Shown: positions 5,795-6,533 of the stretch, one piece after another
Numbering within the stretch: the stretch's first letter is position 1
How the letters are laid out: every line of letters starts with the position of its first letter
Assembly (NCBI GenBank): GCA_019509685.1
Contig: JAEKLU010000081.1
Span: forward strand, 1-6,533
Direction: 5' to 3'
DNA: 6,533 nt
From: Mesorhizobium sp.
GTDB taxonomy: Bacteria > Pseudomonadota > Alphaproteobacteria > Rhizobiales > Rhizobiaceae
Translations under genes and position numbers: made by a program
Notes under the pieces: model-generated
The model's input: only the letters and a program-made list of their open reading frames with translations
The model's database searches: none
What the model was told of the DNA's origin: nothing

Positions 5795-6533
5795 ATGGCT
5801 GGCCATTCACAGTTCAAGAACATCATGCACCGCAAGGGCCGCCAGGACGCGGTGCGGTCGAAAATGTTTTCCAAGCTGGCGCGCGAAATCACCGTCGCCG
5901 CCAAGAGCGGGACGCCCGACGTATCGATGAACCCGCGCCTGCGCCTTGCCGTGCAGAACGCCAAGGCGGTGTCGATGCCGAAGGACAACATCCAGCGCGC
6001 CATCAACAAGGCGTCGATGGGCGATGCCGAGAATTACGAAGCGGTGCGCTATGAAGGCTACGGGCCGGGTGGCGTGGCGCTGATCGTCGAGGCGCTGACC
6101 GATAACCGTAACCGTTCGGCCTCGAATGTGCGCGCCGCCTTCACCAAGGCCGGCGGGGCGCTCGGCGAAACCGGCTCGGTGTCGTTCATGTGGAACCGCG
6201 CCGGCGAGATCTACTACCCGGCTTCGGTCGGCAGCGCCGACAAGGTCATGGATGCGGCGATCGAGGCCGGCGCCGACGACGTCGAATCCGACGAGGAAGG
6301 CCACACCATCTACTGTGCCTTCGAGAGCATGGGCGAAGTGTCGAAGGCGCTGGAAGCCTCGCTCGGCGAGGCCGAATCGGTGAAGCCGATCTGGCAGCCG
6401 CAGAACAATGTGCCGGTCGACGAAGAACGCGCGCAGTCGCTGATGAAGCTGGTTGCCACGCTCGAGGACGACGACGACGTGCAGAGCGTCTACGCCAACT
6501 TCGAAGGCGACGACGAGACACTGGCCAAGCTCA
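5795..6533 (+). CDS. yebC: YebC/PmpR-family protein (3' end cut by the window)
   Basis: 246 codons are present. Family members are about 248-250 residues, so only the last few are missing. The N-terminus [15 protein letters not shown] (1-15) is the family hallmark, and YEGYGPGG (86-93) is the second conserved block. The C-terminal part is strongly acidic ([20 protein letters not shown]). YebC proteins were long called transcriptional regulators (PmpR in Pseudomonas). More recent work on the family links them to the ribosome and relief of stalling at proline stretches; which role applies here cannot be seen. The protein is cytoplasmic. AGGGG (5786-5790) lies 4 nt before ATG 5795. In many alphaproteobacteria ruvC and ruvAB follow, but that lies outside the window. 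Confidence 0.95.
   Translation, partial: MAGHSQFKNIMHRKGRQDAVRSKMFSKLAREITVAAKSGTPDVSMNPRLRLAVQNAKAVSMPKDNIQRAINKASMGDAENYEAVRYEGYGPGGVALIVEALTDNRNRSASNVRAAFTKAGGALGETGSVSFMWNRAGEIYYPASVGSADKVMDAAIEAGADDVESDEEGHTIYCAFESMGEVSKALEASLGEAESVKPIWQPQNNVPVDEERAQSLMKLVATLEDDDDVQSVYANFEGDDETLAKL

Noticed and set aside
5807..6304. Open frame of 165 codons opposite yebC
   Set aside because: It lies entirely within the conserved yebC gene on the other strand, with no supporting start signal.

Overview
The window looks like chromosomal DNA from an alphaproteobacterium of the order Hyphomicrobiales, most like Mesorhizobium or a close relative. It is GC-rich, its proteins have a rhizobial character, and a 6S-RNA-like element sits directly upstream of a 5-formyltetrahydrofolate cyclo-ligase gene. 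This placement comes from recognising families, not from a database search.

Left part (1-1534). Two genes read leftward: the first codons of a GNAT-type acetyltransferase (1-59, cut by the window edge) and a complete MoxR-type AAA+ ATPase (137-976). Diverging from them is a DUF4345-type membrane protein gene (1126-1534), broken by what looks like an internal deletion of about 17 nt.

Middle part (1535-3845). A structured intergenic segment carries a probable 6S RNA, then a 10-bp inverted repeat, then fau (5-formyl-THF cyclo-ligase). A small toxin-antitoxin cassette of BrnT type follows, with its own promoter and operator-like palindrome. The toxin gene carries two 1-nt frameshifts, while the HTH antitoxin/regulator gene is intact. 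The antitoxin gene ends in an ATGA overlap with a YmdB-type metallophosphoesterase gene. The cassette therefore appears to have been inserted between two housekeeping genes.

Right part (3914-6533). A TerC-family membrane protein gene converges on a SRPBCC (AHSA1-like) gene, with a strong shared hairpin between them. The SRPBCC gene is divergent from an ArsR-family regulator gene. A perfect 8-bp inverted repeat in the gap lies between the -35 and -10 of the SRPBCC promoter and includes the ArsR start codon, so it is the obvious operator. After about 200 nt with a promoter candidate and two hairpins comes yebC, complete except for its last few codons.

I found no clearly new multi-gene system. 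The most informative points are the decayed toxin beside an intact antitoxin, the compact ArsR/SRPBCC operator with a probably leaderless regulator mRNA, and the structured DNA between the 6S-like RNA and fau.
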